From: Seminavis robusta
Taxonomy: Eukaryota > Bacillariophyta > Bacillariophyceae > Naviculales > Naviculaceae
Assembly (NCBI GenBank): GCA_903772945.1
Contig: CAICTM010000089.1
Coordinates: forward strand, 62,001-126,000
DNA: 64,000 bases
Direction of reading: 5' to 3'
In this document: positions 1 through 10,784 of the stretch, piece after piece
Layout: each line of letters starts with the position of its first letter
How positions within the stretch are numbered: the stretch's first letter is position 1
Notes under the pieces: model-generated
Database searches by the model: none
What the model was told of the DNA's origin: nothing
Seen by the model: only the letters and a program-made list of their open reading frames with translations
Position numbers and translations under genes: made by a program

Positions 1-199
1 GAAGACTTCTCCGAGGGACTGTACTGCACTTGGTTGTAGACAGAGACAGCTAGCTCGTCGACAACGACACATTGCCTATCTGACCCATGGGTTCTTTCCA
101 ACGCAGGATCACGTTGAATACCGAGGACCAAAAATACCAGAAATTTGATGGATCAACTGCAGCATGGCCAAAAGACTTGTTGCCACATTTTGTCATCTC

Positions 200-255
200 G
201 AAGCCATTGTTGCTGAGTTTGATGCTCCGCCAAGCCATTGTTGCTGAGTTTGATG
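200..255. repeat. short tandem direct repeat
   Basis: The 24-bp unit starting aagccattgttgctgag occurs at 201-224 and again at 232-255, separated by 7 bp. It is exact in both copies. No function is evident. Confidence 0.8.
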
Positions 256-1332
256 TCTAGCTATTATAGCTAGTACCAGGGACAATCAAAGGAGTGATGA
301 ATCCACAAGCTAGCTACCTGGATGGATGGATGGCTTGGACTTCCATAGCATGGGAATAGTAGCCGCGACTGATGGGATTGCTCGGGGGTGGTTGATTCGT
401 TGATGTTAACTCAAGTGTTCAAGGTGCCTCGGGAGTGCACACATGGGGAATTGGTGAATCGCTGAAGCAAGACTATCATGCTACCTGCTCCTCCCGATAA
501 GCCCGTGGCGCCATGAGAAGGTAGGCAACATCACAGTATTATTTGAGAACCAACAAGCATACCTGAACGGAGCGCAGCCAGTAGGCAACTCATGGCCCTG
601 ATGTCCACTATTGTTCGACCCGTGGCCAAGGACTGAAATAACCCATGCTACCTTCCTGGTACCGGCACGGTGGTAGCCTAATAACATCAGACTTGGATCA
701 GAATGTGCAAGTAGAATATACCTCTTGTTCCCCTGGTTCCTCAGCGAAAACAAAGTAAATCCATCCGTCCATGATCCCAAGGGAAGGAGTGGTCGTTGAT
801 TTTCCAGCCATCACTGCAGGCAACCTCCTTAGCTTTCTTCGGGGTATTTGGTGGATGCTTGGCATGTCACAGAGATGGAGAAGAGCAGCAAATACACATC
901 TTTCTTTTCTGACACCAACAAGGCGAAGCTACCTGAAGCCCGCCTCAGGGGCGATAAAATGGGATGGCGGCCTCACCATCTTTGAACCATCGTTCCACGT
1001 CCAGGTGGAGGGACGAGCTGGCAGCGGGCAAGAATCCATGGTGCTCTTTATTGTCCTGTACCGTATTAGTCTTTGCCGAGAGGTGGCACCACTAGTTACC
1101 TGATGGTGCTGATTGACTGTTGATATTGGATTGGGTAGCACATGTATCTTGGACTATAGACTAAGGACTACGTGTAGGACATCTCTAGCTAGCTAGTAGA
1201 TAGCAAGCATCAGGATTGCAAGCGGCAGACTATGACATGTTTTGTTGCTGCAGAGGGCCTCTTGGCTCGACGATCACCACCGACCTTCAGAATACTAATA
1301 CTCCGCAACCATTCACCACTTCTCTCCAAGCC

Positions 1333-1367
1333 CAACTGTGTTTCGACTCTGAGTCGAAACACAGTTG
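1333..1367. repeat. 35-bp perfect inverted repeat with 1-nt centre
   Basis: The left arm caactgtgtttcgactc (1333-1349) is followed by a single t and then by its exact reverse complement (1351-1367). It could extrude as a cruciform or be a protein-binding palindrome. It lies in a gene-free stretch. Confidence 0.9.
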
Positions 1368-3023
1368 ACTCACTCGACTCAGAAACACTGCATAGGATGG
1401 ATTCAAAGCCAGCTAAACGGTAAACGATCCAGGTTTTCCGGTGTTGCTGGTTGTCTGAACTTGCTCTGCAAGAAATCAACGATGGAGTGGATCCAAGTTG
1501 TGGTTTTTCACAATGATTGCTTGGAATGGTTTCATCTAAAGCAGAAGAAGCATCCAGAAGTTGTTTCTAGCTATTAATAGAAGAAAAGGCATTTAAATCT
1601 GCTTCTGGAAAAGTCCAGATTCAGACATCAAACGTTGCATTTGCAGCCAAAAAGAGGTCGCCTGCTGATTTTGATGGCAGCCAGGTAACAATGCATAAGC
1701 AAAACTTGAATTTGTCCTCCTGTTGCCAAGCAAATTGCTGCATTGGTAAAATGAACTAGCTGATGCAATGGTGTTACTTCTTTTCCCAAAATGTTCCAGT
1801 TTGATATTACAGAAAGTGGCTGGACGACAAAGCAGTGACCGAATCTAGAGTTCCGAGAAAGTACCAATGATGCTGTCACACAACGTGCTGTGATACTAGT
1901 ATGCCCAGAAACCAGCTTGTTTATCTATGTGTACGAAGTTATTTTGTCTCTCCCTTTCATGCCGTGCATGTCGGGGACTCCTCCTCGCTGCCCACGTAGC
2001 ATGATTTATTTGTTTGCAAGAATCGCCAGCCAGAAGGGACACCCTGCATACAGAAGTTCCACCCCACGAAAGTTTGTCTCCTTTCAAACCAAGCCAACAA
2101 GGGAATTCAACAACATCCATTCCAGGTACGGTAGGCCACAATACCTCAAACCTACCAACAACTTCTTCTCCAGTTGCCTAAGAAGTATGGGTGTGTATTA
2201 GTACAGTATGCTCCCCGTGGGACACTGGTACTCTTCCTTCCACGAGTCGGGTCGGAGCAACGGAGCAACGGACGAAACCCTTCTCAAAGAGCTTAAGAGC
2301 TCCACAAAGTAAGTTACCAGCTGGACCTGTGAGGCTGGTGGTTGGTGGCTGGTGACCATTAGTGTTCTAAGATCTCCCAAGACGAGCAATGGTGTCAGCC
2401 GACAGTAGAGTTTTGGATACTGCTGTAAAGCTGCGACTCCAGTGACCAAGTTAAAGAAGCCCAAGCGGTCGCCTTCAATCCTGTTTTTAATCTTTTTGAA
2501 GTGTCCTGTAAATACATCGACAAATCCGGATATACTGGTTGAGTGGTACACGTACGTTTGAAAACCCTTTTGTAGTGTATTAGATAGTTGAGGTAAACAT
2601 TTGTTCATGTACAATTTAGTTTGTGTTCAGTTTTACCTCAACTATGAATCCAAAACCGCCTTGGCTCCCACCCTGGTCGACCACCGACACTCAATTTTCT
2701 GCGGTGGCTCCGTACATGTACTTAAGTAACACAATCGTCCAAACCATCTCCAGTGGCATGAGAAAAAGATCCTCCGTTGGGGCCTACCAGTACAGCGGTT
2801 CCAGACTAGTACATGTCGCTTAGTCGACCCTATCTTTCTACTGGCCATCAATAGCCTGCGCAAACGGAAGCTGCTACGCCAAAAGTACAACAACACACAT
2901 GGAGTTGACAGGGTTAGAATCGAGGTCACAAATACAGTGACAGTCAACCTCACAATTGTAAGTTGGCACTTTTTTTCCCAAGGAAACCAACTCAAGCTAA
3001 AAAGCTAAGGGAGAGAGACGACC

Positions 3024-5920
3024 ATGAAGAAAGACTTTCGAGGCAAAGCCAAGGCCAAGGCGGATCTGATCAAGCGGTTAGAGCAGTGCTTGGAACGAGA
3101 GGAGAATCAGACTTGTGCGGAATGTCCAGAACGGAACCCAACATGGGCGTCCTTGCTGGTTCCTCCGTTGGCCCCAGACCAGGAATCAGGAGATAAAAAG
3201 GACAAGAAGGACAAGAAGGATAAGAAGGTCAAGGCTAAGCACGTTATGATGGGGGTCTTTTGCTGTTACAAGTGTTGCAGCTACCACTTTCAGTTGGGAA
3301 GACAAGTGTGTGAAGTCAAGAACATCAAGGTGGCGGAGGAGTGTAAGTTCCAGCGATCAAAAAATTGGACTTTCGTGCTCTTGTGTCAAGGGTATCCAGT
3401 GACCTAACCAGCTTATCTTATCACGCCTTTGTAAACACAGGGAACTCAGATGAAGTCAAATGCATGGAACTCAGTGGCAATGGCATGGTCAACACCATTT
3501 ACGAAGCCAGCATGGTGCCTGAAGAGAAGATCATTGGTGCGTCAGCAGACAAATGGAAGGAGCAGGAGCTGCGCTCCGCATTTGTCAAGAAAAAGTACGA
3601 GGATCGAGCTTTCTTCAATGAGAATGCCTACAAGGGACAAATCAAGTTGCGTGGTGACCCGGAACACGAACGAATGCTCCTCATGTCGCTCAACCTGATG
3701 AGCCAAGGCGCTGCCAAAGAGGAAGAGGAAATTGCCGCTGATACGAAGATTACGAAAAATTTCTCGGATCCCAACCTCTTGTCGATTCGTAAACGTGGCC
3801 CACGAGTAGCTAGTATGACGGGAAGCAGATCAAGCTTTATCATGAAGCTCAAGCAGCCGCGCAAATCTGCAGGAGACTTGACCAAGTTGGAAAAAGAGAA
3901 CGACTGCGACGAAAGCAACCAGGCAAAGCTCGGACGAAAATACGATTTGGGTTTTGCGAGTCCGGGCAAAATTGCTTCGCTTGATAAAGGGCTTGGTTTG
4001 GGCCTCGGATCGAACGAAGGAGGCAATCAGAAGGAGTCTGCTTTAGGCTTCGGCGCTACCCCCGATGTCGCTGACCTTGGCTACGGCGAGGACGATTTGG
4101 GCTATGGCGCTGCTACCCCTCATGACAATGACGGCATCGCACAGGCGCTGGCGCGTCGAGCCGTGGGCCGTCGCAACTCTCTTGGTGGACGAAGAGGATC
4201 CGTCGGTGGACGCGGATCCATCGGTGGAGCAGCAACAAACGTTAGCGAGAAGACCCCAACACGCAAAAAGCTCAGGCATCGCTCCTTGAGTCATTTGGGA
4301 GCTGACGACAGTGATGATGACAGTGATAGCAAGCCAGAAAAGGGACCTCCCCGCCGTCGCAAGCTCAGGCACCGTTCCATGAGCCATTTGGGAGAGGAGG
4401 ACAGTGATGATGACAGCGATGACAAGCCCGAAAAGGGACCCCCCCGCCGCCGCAAACTCAGGCACCGTTCCATGAGCCATTTGGGAGAGGACAGTGATGA
4501 CGATGATGTCAGCATGGACGAAGGCAACAAACCGGCTAGACGAAGCACACCTCGCCGCTCAGAATCCAACCCACGTCGCAAACTCCGAAACCGTTCCATA
4601 GGCCACGGTGCAGGCTGCGATACCACTGATGATGAAGAGAACGCATCTGCTCAGCCTCGTCGTAAGCTTCGAGGGAAGACTATGAGTATTGACGACGTGC
4701 CTGCACGGCCTGCACGTATCTCTAGGAACCAGTCTACGGGAAGTTTGCCCTCGAACGACAAGATTGCCATGCCTCCTAGGATGAAGGCAAGGAATCGATC
4801 AACTGGCTCCCTGAACGGAAAGGACACCAAGACTAGCGAGGAGCGGAAGGATGCGACCGGTGCGTCATTGCTCCGAAGGGCTAGGTCGGGGCGCTCAGTT
4901 AGCTCCCTTAGCTCCAAGGATGGCGAGCCAGAGATGGAAAGGACCGGTTCGTCAGTGCTTCAAAGGGCGAGGTCGAGGCGCGCAATGGTTAGCTCCCTTA
5001 GCTCCCGGAACCTGAAGGGCGATGAGCTCGGTGGTGCCAACTCTTTGCATACCAAAATGCCGAGCAAAAATGAACCCGAGGAAGGTCTCAGCCGAGATTC
5101 AGGTCACCGACGGCGTACGCCTCGTCGAACTGCCTCGTTGGGGGCTGGCCTTGTCAAGCATCGTTCCAGCAGTGGGTCTCCCAGCAAAGGTGAGACGAAC
5201 TCAAGGCCAAGGCGACAACCACGTGGGCCACCTGGTAGTGGTGATGCTACTCCCGACAAAGAACAAGTGGAAGAGTCGAACGCTGCGTCTCCTTCCAAAA
5301 ATATCTCAAAGCCCAGACGTCAGCGACATGCCTCCGTTGATTCCACGCAATCACCAACAAGAACTTCCAGCAAGAGAGGACCCACAAGGAAGAAAGAAGG
5401 GTCCGACGACACTGCTGGAACATCTGATGAAGGGGACAAGACAAGGAGCAAATCACCGAGGCGACGATCTGCAGCAGACACTGTGTCGAAGGCCATGGCA
5501 GCGGACAAGATGAGGAGTAAATCACCGAAGCGGCGATCTACCACAGACCTTATGAAGAAGGCATTGGGTTCTGAAGCGGACAAGACAAGGAGCAAATCGC
5601 CAACAAGACGACGATCTGCAGGAGACAAGGTGCCGAAGGCCAAAGGTTCAGATGAATCCGACAAAGTCACAAGGACTGACTCCAAGTCGAGATCTAGAAG
5701 AAGCCGTCATGGGTCTGTGGGCCGTGCAGAGGCTTCTCGTTGCAGTTTGTCAGCAGCTGACAAAACGCATGAGCCCCAGCCTGACCCGGTTCGTTTGGCT
5801 TTAGAGAGGGCAACTGCTGCAAAGGAAGCCCGCGTTGAAGAGCACAACCTTCGAGCTGGTCACTGCTCCCTCGGAGGAGAAAGTGTAGTCCCAGCGGTGT
5901 TGCCTGTCAAAAGCAACTAG
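3024..5920 (+). CDS. ArfGAP-like protein with degenerate active site and RS-rich repeat tail
   Basis: Two exons: 3024-3342 and 3441-5920, with a 98-bp GT-AG intron in phase 1. The join creates the conserved ArfGAP Trp (W107) before a stretch ending GNGMVNTIYEA, which matches the second half of an ArfGAP domain. The product is about 932 aa. The zinc site is C31, C34, C81, C84. The loop between the Cys pairs is enlarged by a Lys/Asp run (about 56-70). The family normally has C-x2-C-S-G-x-H-R; here the position of the catalytic arginine is F89, so Arf GTP hydrolysis is probably not stimulated. From about residue 400 the protein is disordered, with near-identical repeats carrying RRRKLRHRSMSHLG and acidic DSDDDSD blocks, then SKSPRRRS-type motifs. 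Such tails suggest phospho-regulated scaffolding. A paralogue follows at 7305. An Arf-binding pseudo-GAP is the likeliest role, by inference. Confidence 0.8.
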
Positions 5921-7304
5921 TTACTACCAGCCAGAGTAGCTCACTAGTAAAAGATAAAAGATTAGATTACATGAAACATAAAAGAACAAGCTTGTGTGAC
6001 GGATTTGCTTCCAATGGACAAGCGGCACCTGGGTGCCAGCCCAAGCCTCGAGTAGCCTCCCCAAGCCCAGGCAAGGGTCCATCTCACACAGAGGCACCAA
6101 CCAATGGCACCCTCACGGGCAACACACTTACTTCCAAGGACTAAGAGACCCAAAGGTTGTCGCCGATCATAACCTGTCGGCTCTGCAGGATTGTCATGCT
6201 TGTATCTCGTTTCTTCCCGAAGCTGTTCGGCTGATGCACCCCGAAGCAGGCACTCACAATATTATGATCCCAAACATCTCATCATCTAGTCTATTTTGGG
6301 CAAACCACCTGGTGGATATGCTGGTTGCCTGAAAAGAGTTGATTTGCTTCACCACTTGCTACTGAGTACTGTAGTTTTGGTTAAGATTTCAGAGGAATGA
6401 TGTAGAAAGAGATGATCAGTGAGCGAGAAGTGGACATGAGGCAGCGTCGCTGTCTGTTAGACACATGCATAATATCTACTGAAACAAGCCATGATACTTA
6501 CTGAATGCACGGGTCTACTAGCTACTAGCTAGCAAAGAGTAGCAAGGTAAATTCCCATTGCATTCCATCCATCCATCCATCGTCTTGGTTGATAAGAAAG
6601 GAGGTTGCCATCGCTCGTTCCATCGAGGCAATCCAACCAGCCATCCAACCAAACCTACCGTAGCTAGGCATGGGTTCATCCTCGATCGAAAGTGAATTCT
6701 ACCATTGTTCTGCATCGCACCTCCTGGATAGCTACCGGAACCAGCTGGCCAGGTAGAGATCCGACAGTCGAAGATCCGTGGAATCAAGACCAGCCAAGCA
6801 GCCATTGCAAAGCTGGACGATTCGGCCATAGACCATAGGTACCGGTATGTCATACTGAGTATCGGTACCTGATGATATTATGCTGTCTTTTGGAGGTTTG
6901 GGGTTTTGGGGGTCTTGATACACTGGGATGTTTGAGCGATTTACTGCAGTCTTCGTGCTTTAACCAAAGTGACCGAAGGGTTAAGTAAAATACTACATGC
7001 TGTTCTTCACTGGTCAATTTTGATGACCCTGTGCCTTCCCCTGAGAAGTGCTCCCCTGTTTGCTCGACGGAAACCCACACTTTGAAATCTTCGACCGAAG
7101 CAGCAAGTAAAAGAAGTAAGTGTTGAAACTGAAACAGTGCCTGGTGTCTGGGATCCTTGCTCATGCGGGTTACATAGTCTAGTCCATAGCAAGACCACCC
7201 GATCACAGATGGATGGATCGCTTTGTCATGCGCTTCTTCTTTCCCAAAGGAGACACACTGGGTTCTACCATTATTATCTCCCCCCACAACGACGCAACTA
7301 AGAC
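5921..7304. other. spacer between the two ArfGAP-like genes
   Basis: No supportable gene. It contains a (CCAT)n-type microsatellite near 6565-6582, ATCC-rich stretches and short palindromes such as ggtaccggta near 6837. It must contain the 3' end of the upstream gene and the promoter of the downstream one. Confidence 0.6.
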
Positions 7305-9887
7305 ATGCCGCCCAACATGAAGTCTACAGGTGCCTTTGATGCGAGCATTAGCATGATTGCCGCGGAACTACTTCCAACCGAAGCAACAGCACCAGCACCA
7401 GCACCGGTAGTAGCAGCCGATAAGAAGCAATTGGAAAAGCGCATGAAAGCAATCCTGAAAGAAAAAGGCAACAAGAGCTGTTCGGAATGTCGCTCGCACA
7501 AACCCAAATGGATGTCTCTCCTGGCAGCGCCGATTGACCAAGACCACTGCATGTTGGGCGTCTTGGTATGCCACACGTGCCGCGAGTACCATTTGGCACT
7601 GGGCCAAGAACTCTGTCAACTCAAGAGTCTCAAAGAACCAGAAACGTGGACGGAACGCGATATTGTCACGTTGGAACACAGTGGCAACAGTGCCGTCAAT
7701 GCCATTTATCAATCGGCATTGGAAGGCAATCATACCGACAAACACATTGGGTCGCTGGCGAGTGCTGCCTTTGTGCGGTCCAAATATCAAGATTGTCAGT
7801 ACTTTACGGAAGAAGCGTATCATCGACAAATGGCATTGCGGGCCGCTGGTAAAGACGTCACTGATCGCCCACCCACACCCACTACGGAAGATAAAGTGCG
7901 ACGAGCACTCGGCAAGCAAGGTTCCATTCGAAATTTGACAGGCTTGACGAATCTACAAAGCTCCATTCGAAGTTTGGCAGGTATCAATCAAGGCTCTATT
8001 CGAAATTTGGGAAAAGAAGGGTCCATGAGGATGTTGTTGCTCCCCAAGAATAACAGCATTCAAAAATTGGATGACAACAACAACAATGCTAGCACTATCA
8101 AAAACAACAACACTAATCAGGGATCCTCGTCCATGATGTTTGCATCCAGTGCCAACCTTTCTTCCTCGTGGGTCAGTCATCATCCGGACGGGGATAACAA
8201 TAACGCCAGCAAGAACCACAACAGTCTGAACAGGAGCTTTGAATTATTGGAACAGAACCACAGCAATCCTGACCTGCAACAGCAACCACAAGAACTGCCA
8301 GTACTGTCCCTCAAAGAACGACGCCAGCAGCGACGTACCAGGTCCAGGCGCAGCATGTTGGTGGACACGGATGATCAAGCGGGGAGCAGCAACAACCAGG
8401 ATAGTGGTATTAATCTGTCCGACGGGGATTCCGAACCGGAAGAAACATTCCATCGTTCTGCTCCGAGACTCACAATGATGAGAAAATCGGGCTCGAACAG
8501 GGATTTGATGAGAAAATCGGGATCGCATAGGGATTTGATGAGGAAATCGGGCTCGTACACTGATTTGCTGCATCCTGGAGGAAGGAACCGAGCCATGAAC
8601 CGATCGTCTTCGCAGGTGGACTTGTTCAATAGAACCAATTCATCGTCCAATCGACGATTGGCCGCGAGCAAGGCATTGTCGCAAAAAGATCTCATGGGTT
8701 GTCCCAATACCAGGGTGGTACCACCAATAATGAAGAAATCCTTGTCGCAAAAAGATCTCATGGGTGGTCGCAGTAGTAACAGCAGGGTACCAATGAAGAA
8801 ATCCTTGTCACAAATGGACTTGATGGGGTCGCCGTCGACATCCAGACCCAAGTATCGACGAGCCACATCCAAGCAACGACTGGTGTTGGCGAACGAAGAG
8901 TCATTTCGAAAGGGACTACCACCCAAAAGCAATAGTCAACCACACCGACGAAACCCTCGATCAGACTCCAACCGCATGCTCGTGGAACGAAACAACAAAG
9001 GAACTAGTACTACCGAGACGGGCTGGAGTACCGGTAGGCCCAACCGTGCAGCCCGAAATACATCCAGCAGAGACAGTGCACAACAACCACAAAGTGAAAC
9101 CAATCATGGTCGGAAAAAGGAAATGCGAAGATCTCGGTCCGGATCGGAGGAGGAAGGGGATCGCGGGAAGACGAGTCGTCGGGCAACTCAGCCGAGCAAC
9201 AACAATTCTCGTAGGTCCTTATCTCCTGATGGCTCACCACCACCCAAAACAAACAAGCACCGAGGTCACCATCCCAAATCTAGTAGTAAAGCTCCGAGAT
9301 CCTTGTCGCCCATGGAACGACGAAAGGAACAAAAGCCAAGACGTTCGTCTTTGGCCAGGTTGACGTTGACGGCCCCAAGCGGACACGACGATGAGAGTTT
9401 TGGTGCCACCGCTTCCAGCTCTATGTTTCCGGAACGAACGACCGTCAAGAAACCCAACCGTCGTATTATGTTGGAGTCACAGTCAGATGAAGACGGGCTG
9501 ATGAGAACATTGAAAATGAACCACAAACCTCATGCAACCTTGTCGGCGGACGCGGCGATCGAGGGGGTGCGAAGGAGTGACAAACCGAGACGCAGGACGA
9601 AACGAGGCTCGGGCAGAGATGTCGTCGGAGTTACGAAAGCAAAGCGTAGCTCGAGTAAACGCAGTCAACCCGTCAAGGCACTGTCTGCTTCGAGTGGACT
9701 AGACTTTAGGCAGGATTGGGAGAAAGAGGTCTCTCTGGAATCCACAAAGAAAGCTAGCTTGTCGGATTCAGACCCGCTCGTGTTAAACTGGGAAGGATCA
9801 GACGATGAATCCGATGGTAACGAGGGCATACAAGACTGTCAGCTTCGTGATTCCTTGGATGCTACTGACGCAGACGATGCGGTTTGA
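7305..9887 (+). CDS. ArfGAP-like protein with degenerate active site and KSLSQKDL-type repeats
   Basis: A single 860-aa frame beginning at the first ATG after a stop-rich leader. After an Ala/Pro-rich N-terminus (about 22-38), the ArfGAP zinc finger is C59, C62, C89, C92. It is followed by LKSLKEPETWTERDI and by HSGNSAVNAIYQSA, which match the family core. The arginine-finger position is L97 (context CREYHLALG), so GAP catalysis is probably lost, as in the neighbour at 3024. The rest is low complexity: repeated R-K-S-G-S-x-R-D-L units (about 390-420), K-K-S-L-S-Q-x-D-L-M-G units (about 455-510), Asn/Ser-rich runs and SLSP-type sites. These repeated S-x-x-D-L motifs could be phosphorylation or adaptor-binding sites; that is inference. 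The shared domain, shared defect and same orientation show that it is a diverged tandem duplicate of the upstream gene. Confidence 0.82.
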   Translation: MPPNMKSTGAFDASISMIAAELLPTEATAPAPAPVVAADKKQLEKRMKAILKEKGNKSCSECRSHKPKWMSLLAAPIDQDHCMLGVLVCHTCREYHLALGQELCQLKSLKEPETWTERDIVTLEHSGNSAVNAIYQSALEGNHTDKHIGSLASAAFVRSKYQDCQYFTEEAYHRQMALRAAGKDVTDRPPTPTTEDKVRRALGKQGSIRNLTGLTNLQSSIRSLAGINQGSIRNLGKEGSMRMLLLPKNNSIQKLDDNNNNASTIKNNNTNQGSSSMMFASSANLSSSWVSHHPDGDNNNASKNHNSLNRSFELLEQNHSNPDLQQQPQELPVLSLKERRQQRRTRSRRSMLVDTDDQAGSSNNQDSGINLSDGDSEPEETFHRSAPRLTMMRKSGSNRDLMRKSGSHRDLMRKSGSYTDLLHPGGRNRAMNRSSSQVDLFNRTNSSSNRRLAASKALSQKDLMGCPNTRVVPPIMKKSLSQKDLMGGRSSNSRVPMKKSLSQMDLMGSPSTSRPKYRRATSKQRLVLANEESFRKGLPPKSNSQPHRRNPRSDSNRMLVERNNKGTSTTETGWSTGRPNRAARNTSSRDSAQQPQSETNHGRKKEMRRSRSGSEEEGDRGKTSRRATQPSNNNSRRSLSPDGSPPPKTNKHRGHHPKSSSKAPRSLSPMERRKEQKPRRSSLARLTLTAPSGHDDESFGATASSSMFPERTTVKKPNRRIMLESQSDEDGLMRTLKMNHKPHATLSADAAIEGVRRSDKPRRRTKRGSGRDVVGVTKAKRSSSKRSQPVKALSASSGLDFRQDWEKEVSLESTKKASLSDSDPLVLNWEGSDDESDGNEGIQDCQLRDSLDATDADDAV

Positions 9888-10784
9888 ATCCCTATCACAA
9901 CCCAGAGGACGACCATCCTGTCCTGAAGAACCAGTGGTCGGGTGCAGCGAACTGACAACTCTGGAGGAGTGACCCTTGAGGTCTAGCTAGTTCAGGCGAA
10001 TGCATGTCGCCAACGAGATATTTTCAGCGGTAGCCAGAACGCTTTGGCGTCTCCTGAACGTAGATAAACACCTACATAAAAACAACTGCTGGTTCCATGT
10101 GGCCTCCCCCCGAAGTTGAATAGATGATTGAGCCAGTCAAGCTATGCATTAAAATACATGTAGCCAGAGCCAGTTGCCAAGGATGGCAAGGATGGAGGGT
10201 TGGTTTCTTGACGCAGGGATCGTACCAGTACCGTACCGGCGTACAGTACCGGTACATTCCGCTCCAGAGTCACGCGGTCAGTTGTTCTTGATGACAGTGT
10301 TCGATCTTGAGTGGTCCTAAGCGATTTGATTTGGCCGTAAGCGAGAATCCAATTTTCGGCTCTAAGTACTGAGTACTCGAGTACATGTACCATCGTACGC
10401 TCAAACAGGATCGGCAGAGTTCTCCGACATCATGGTACTTAACAAAAACGAGAAGCAGAACAAGCTTCAGCTTGAACTTGCTTTGAAAAAGTTCCGTTCC
10501 CCTTTTTACATCATCCTGCAGCTATCATATCCTGCATACAGGCAGCTTCGATTTCAAAGATTCAAACGCGTGCCGGGTTTTCTCATACACTTCTACGAGA
10601 GCTCGCGTAGAAGTGTACCAGGGAGTACGGCACGCGTTTGCATTAATAGAATTGAAGCTGCTCGTACGCCAGCGTCGCTGGTTCTTGAATCTTTTGGATG
10701 TATGTGAACAGCTCTAGCTAGCTCTCTCTCACAAAATCAATCAATTTGACACTGCAATCAATCAACTCCCTACTACTAAAGAAA
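9888..10784. other. spacer with palindromes and leader of the next gene
   Basis: No gene seen. It holds a dense cluster of GTACCGGTAC-like motifs around 10225-10257, a long foldback at 10542-10697, and the leader of the gene starting at 10785. Part of that leader is duplicated near 12491. Confidence 0.6.
10542..10697. repeat. nested foldback (interrupted long inverted repeat)
   Basis: At least four inverted pairs share one centre: 10586-10597 with 10606-10617 (12 bp, perfect, loop of 8), 10564-10574 with 10629-10639 (11 bp, perfect), 10542-10549 with 10654-10661 (8 bp), and aaagattcaa near 10556 with ttgaatcttt near 10686 (10 bp). This looks like a decayed palindrome, a small foldback/MITE-like element, or a structured RNA. 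It lies about 90 bp upstream of the next start codon. Confidence 0.85.

Larger units (their letters stand above)
1..3023. other. 3 kb stretch without a supportable gene
   Basis: Only short open frames occur here, on both strands, overlapping one another. None has a recognisable domain, a repeated codon bias or a convincing intron structure. The longest, a 136-codon minus-strand frame ending at 2198, resembles no family I know. The stretch has short direct and inverted repeats, listed separately, and scattered CTAGCTAG-type palindromes. It may contain the promoter of the gene at 3024. A lineage-specific non-coding RNA cannot be excluded. Confidence 0.6.

Noticed and set aside
2198-2614. 138-codon minus-strand frame
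   Set aside because: It starts at TTG (first ATG at 2608), has no recognisable domain and lies in a stretch where several equally long random frames overlap.
8375-8932. 185-codon minus-strand frame antisense to the second ArfGAP-like gene, and similar long antisense frames elsewhere
   Set aside because: They mirror the low-complexity or repeat codons of real genes on the other strand and have no independent start context or domain.
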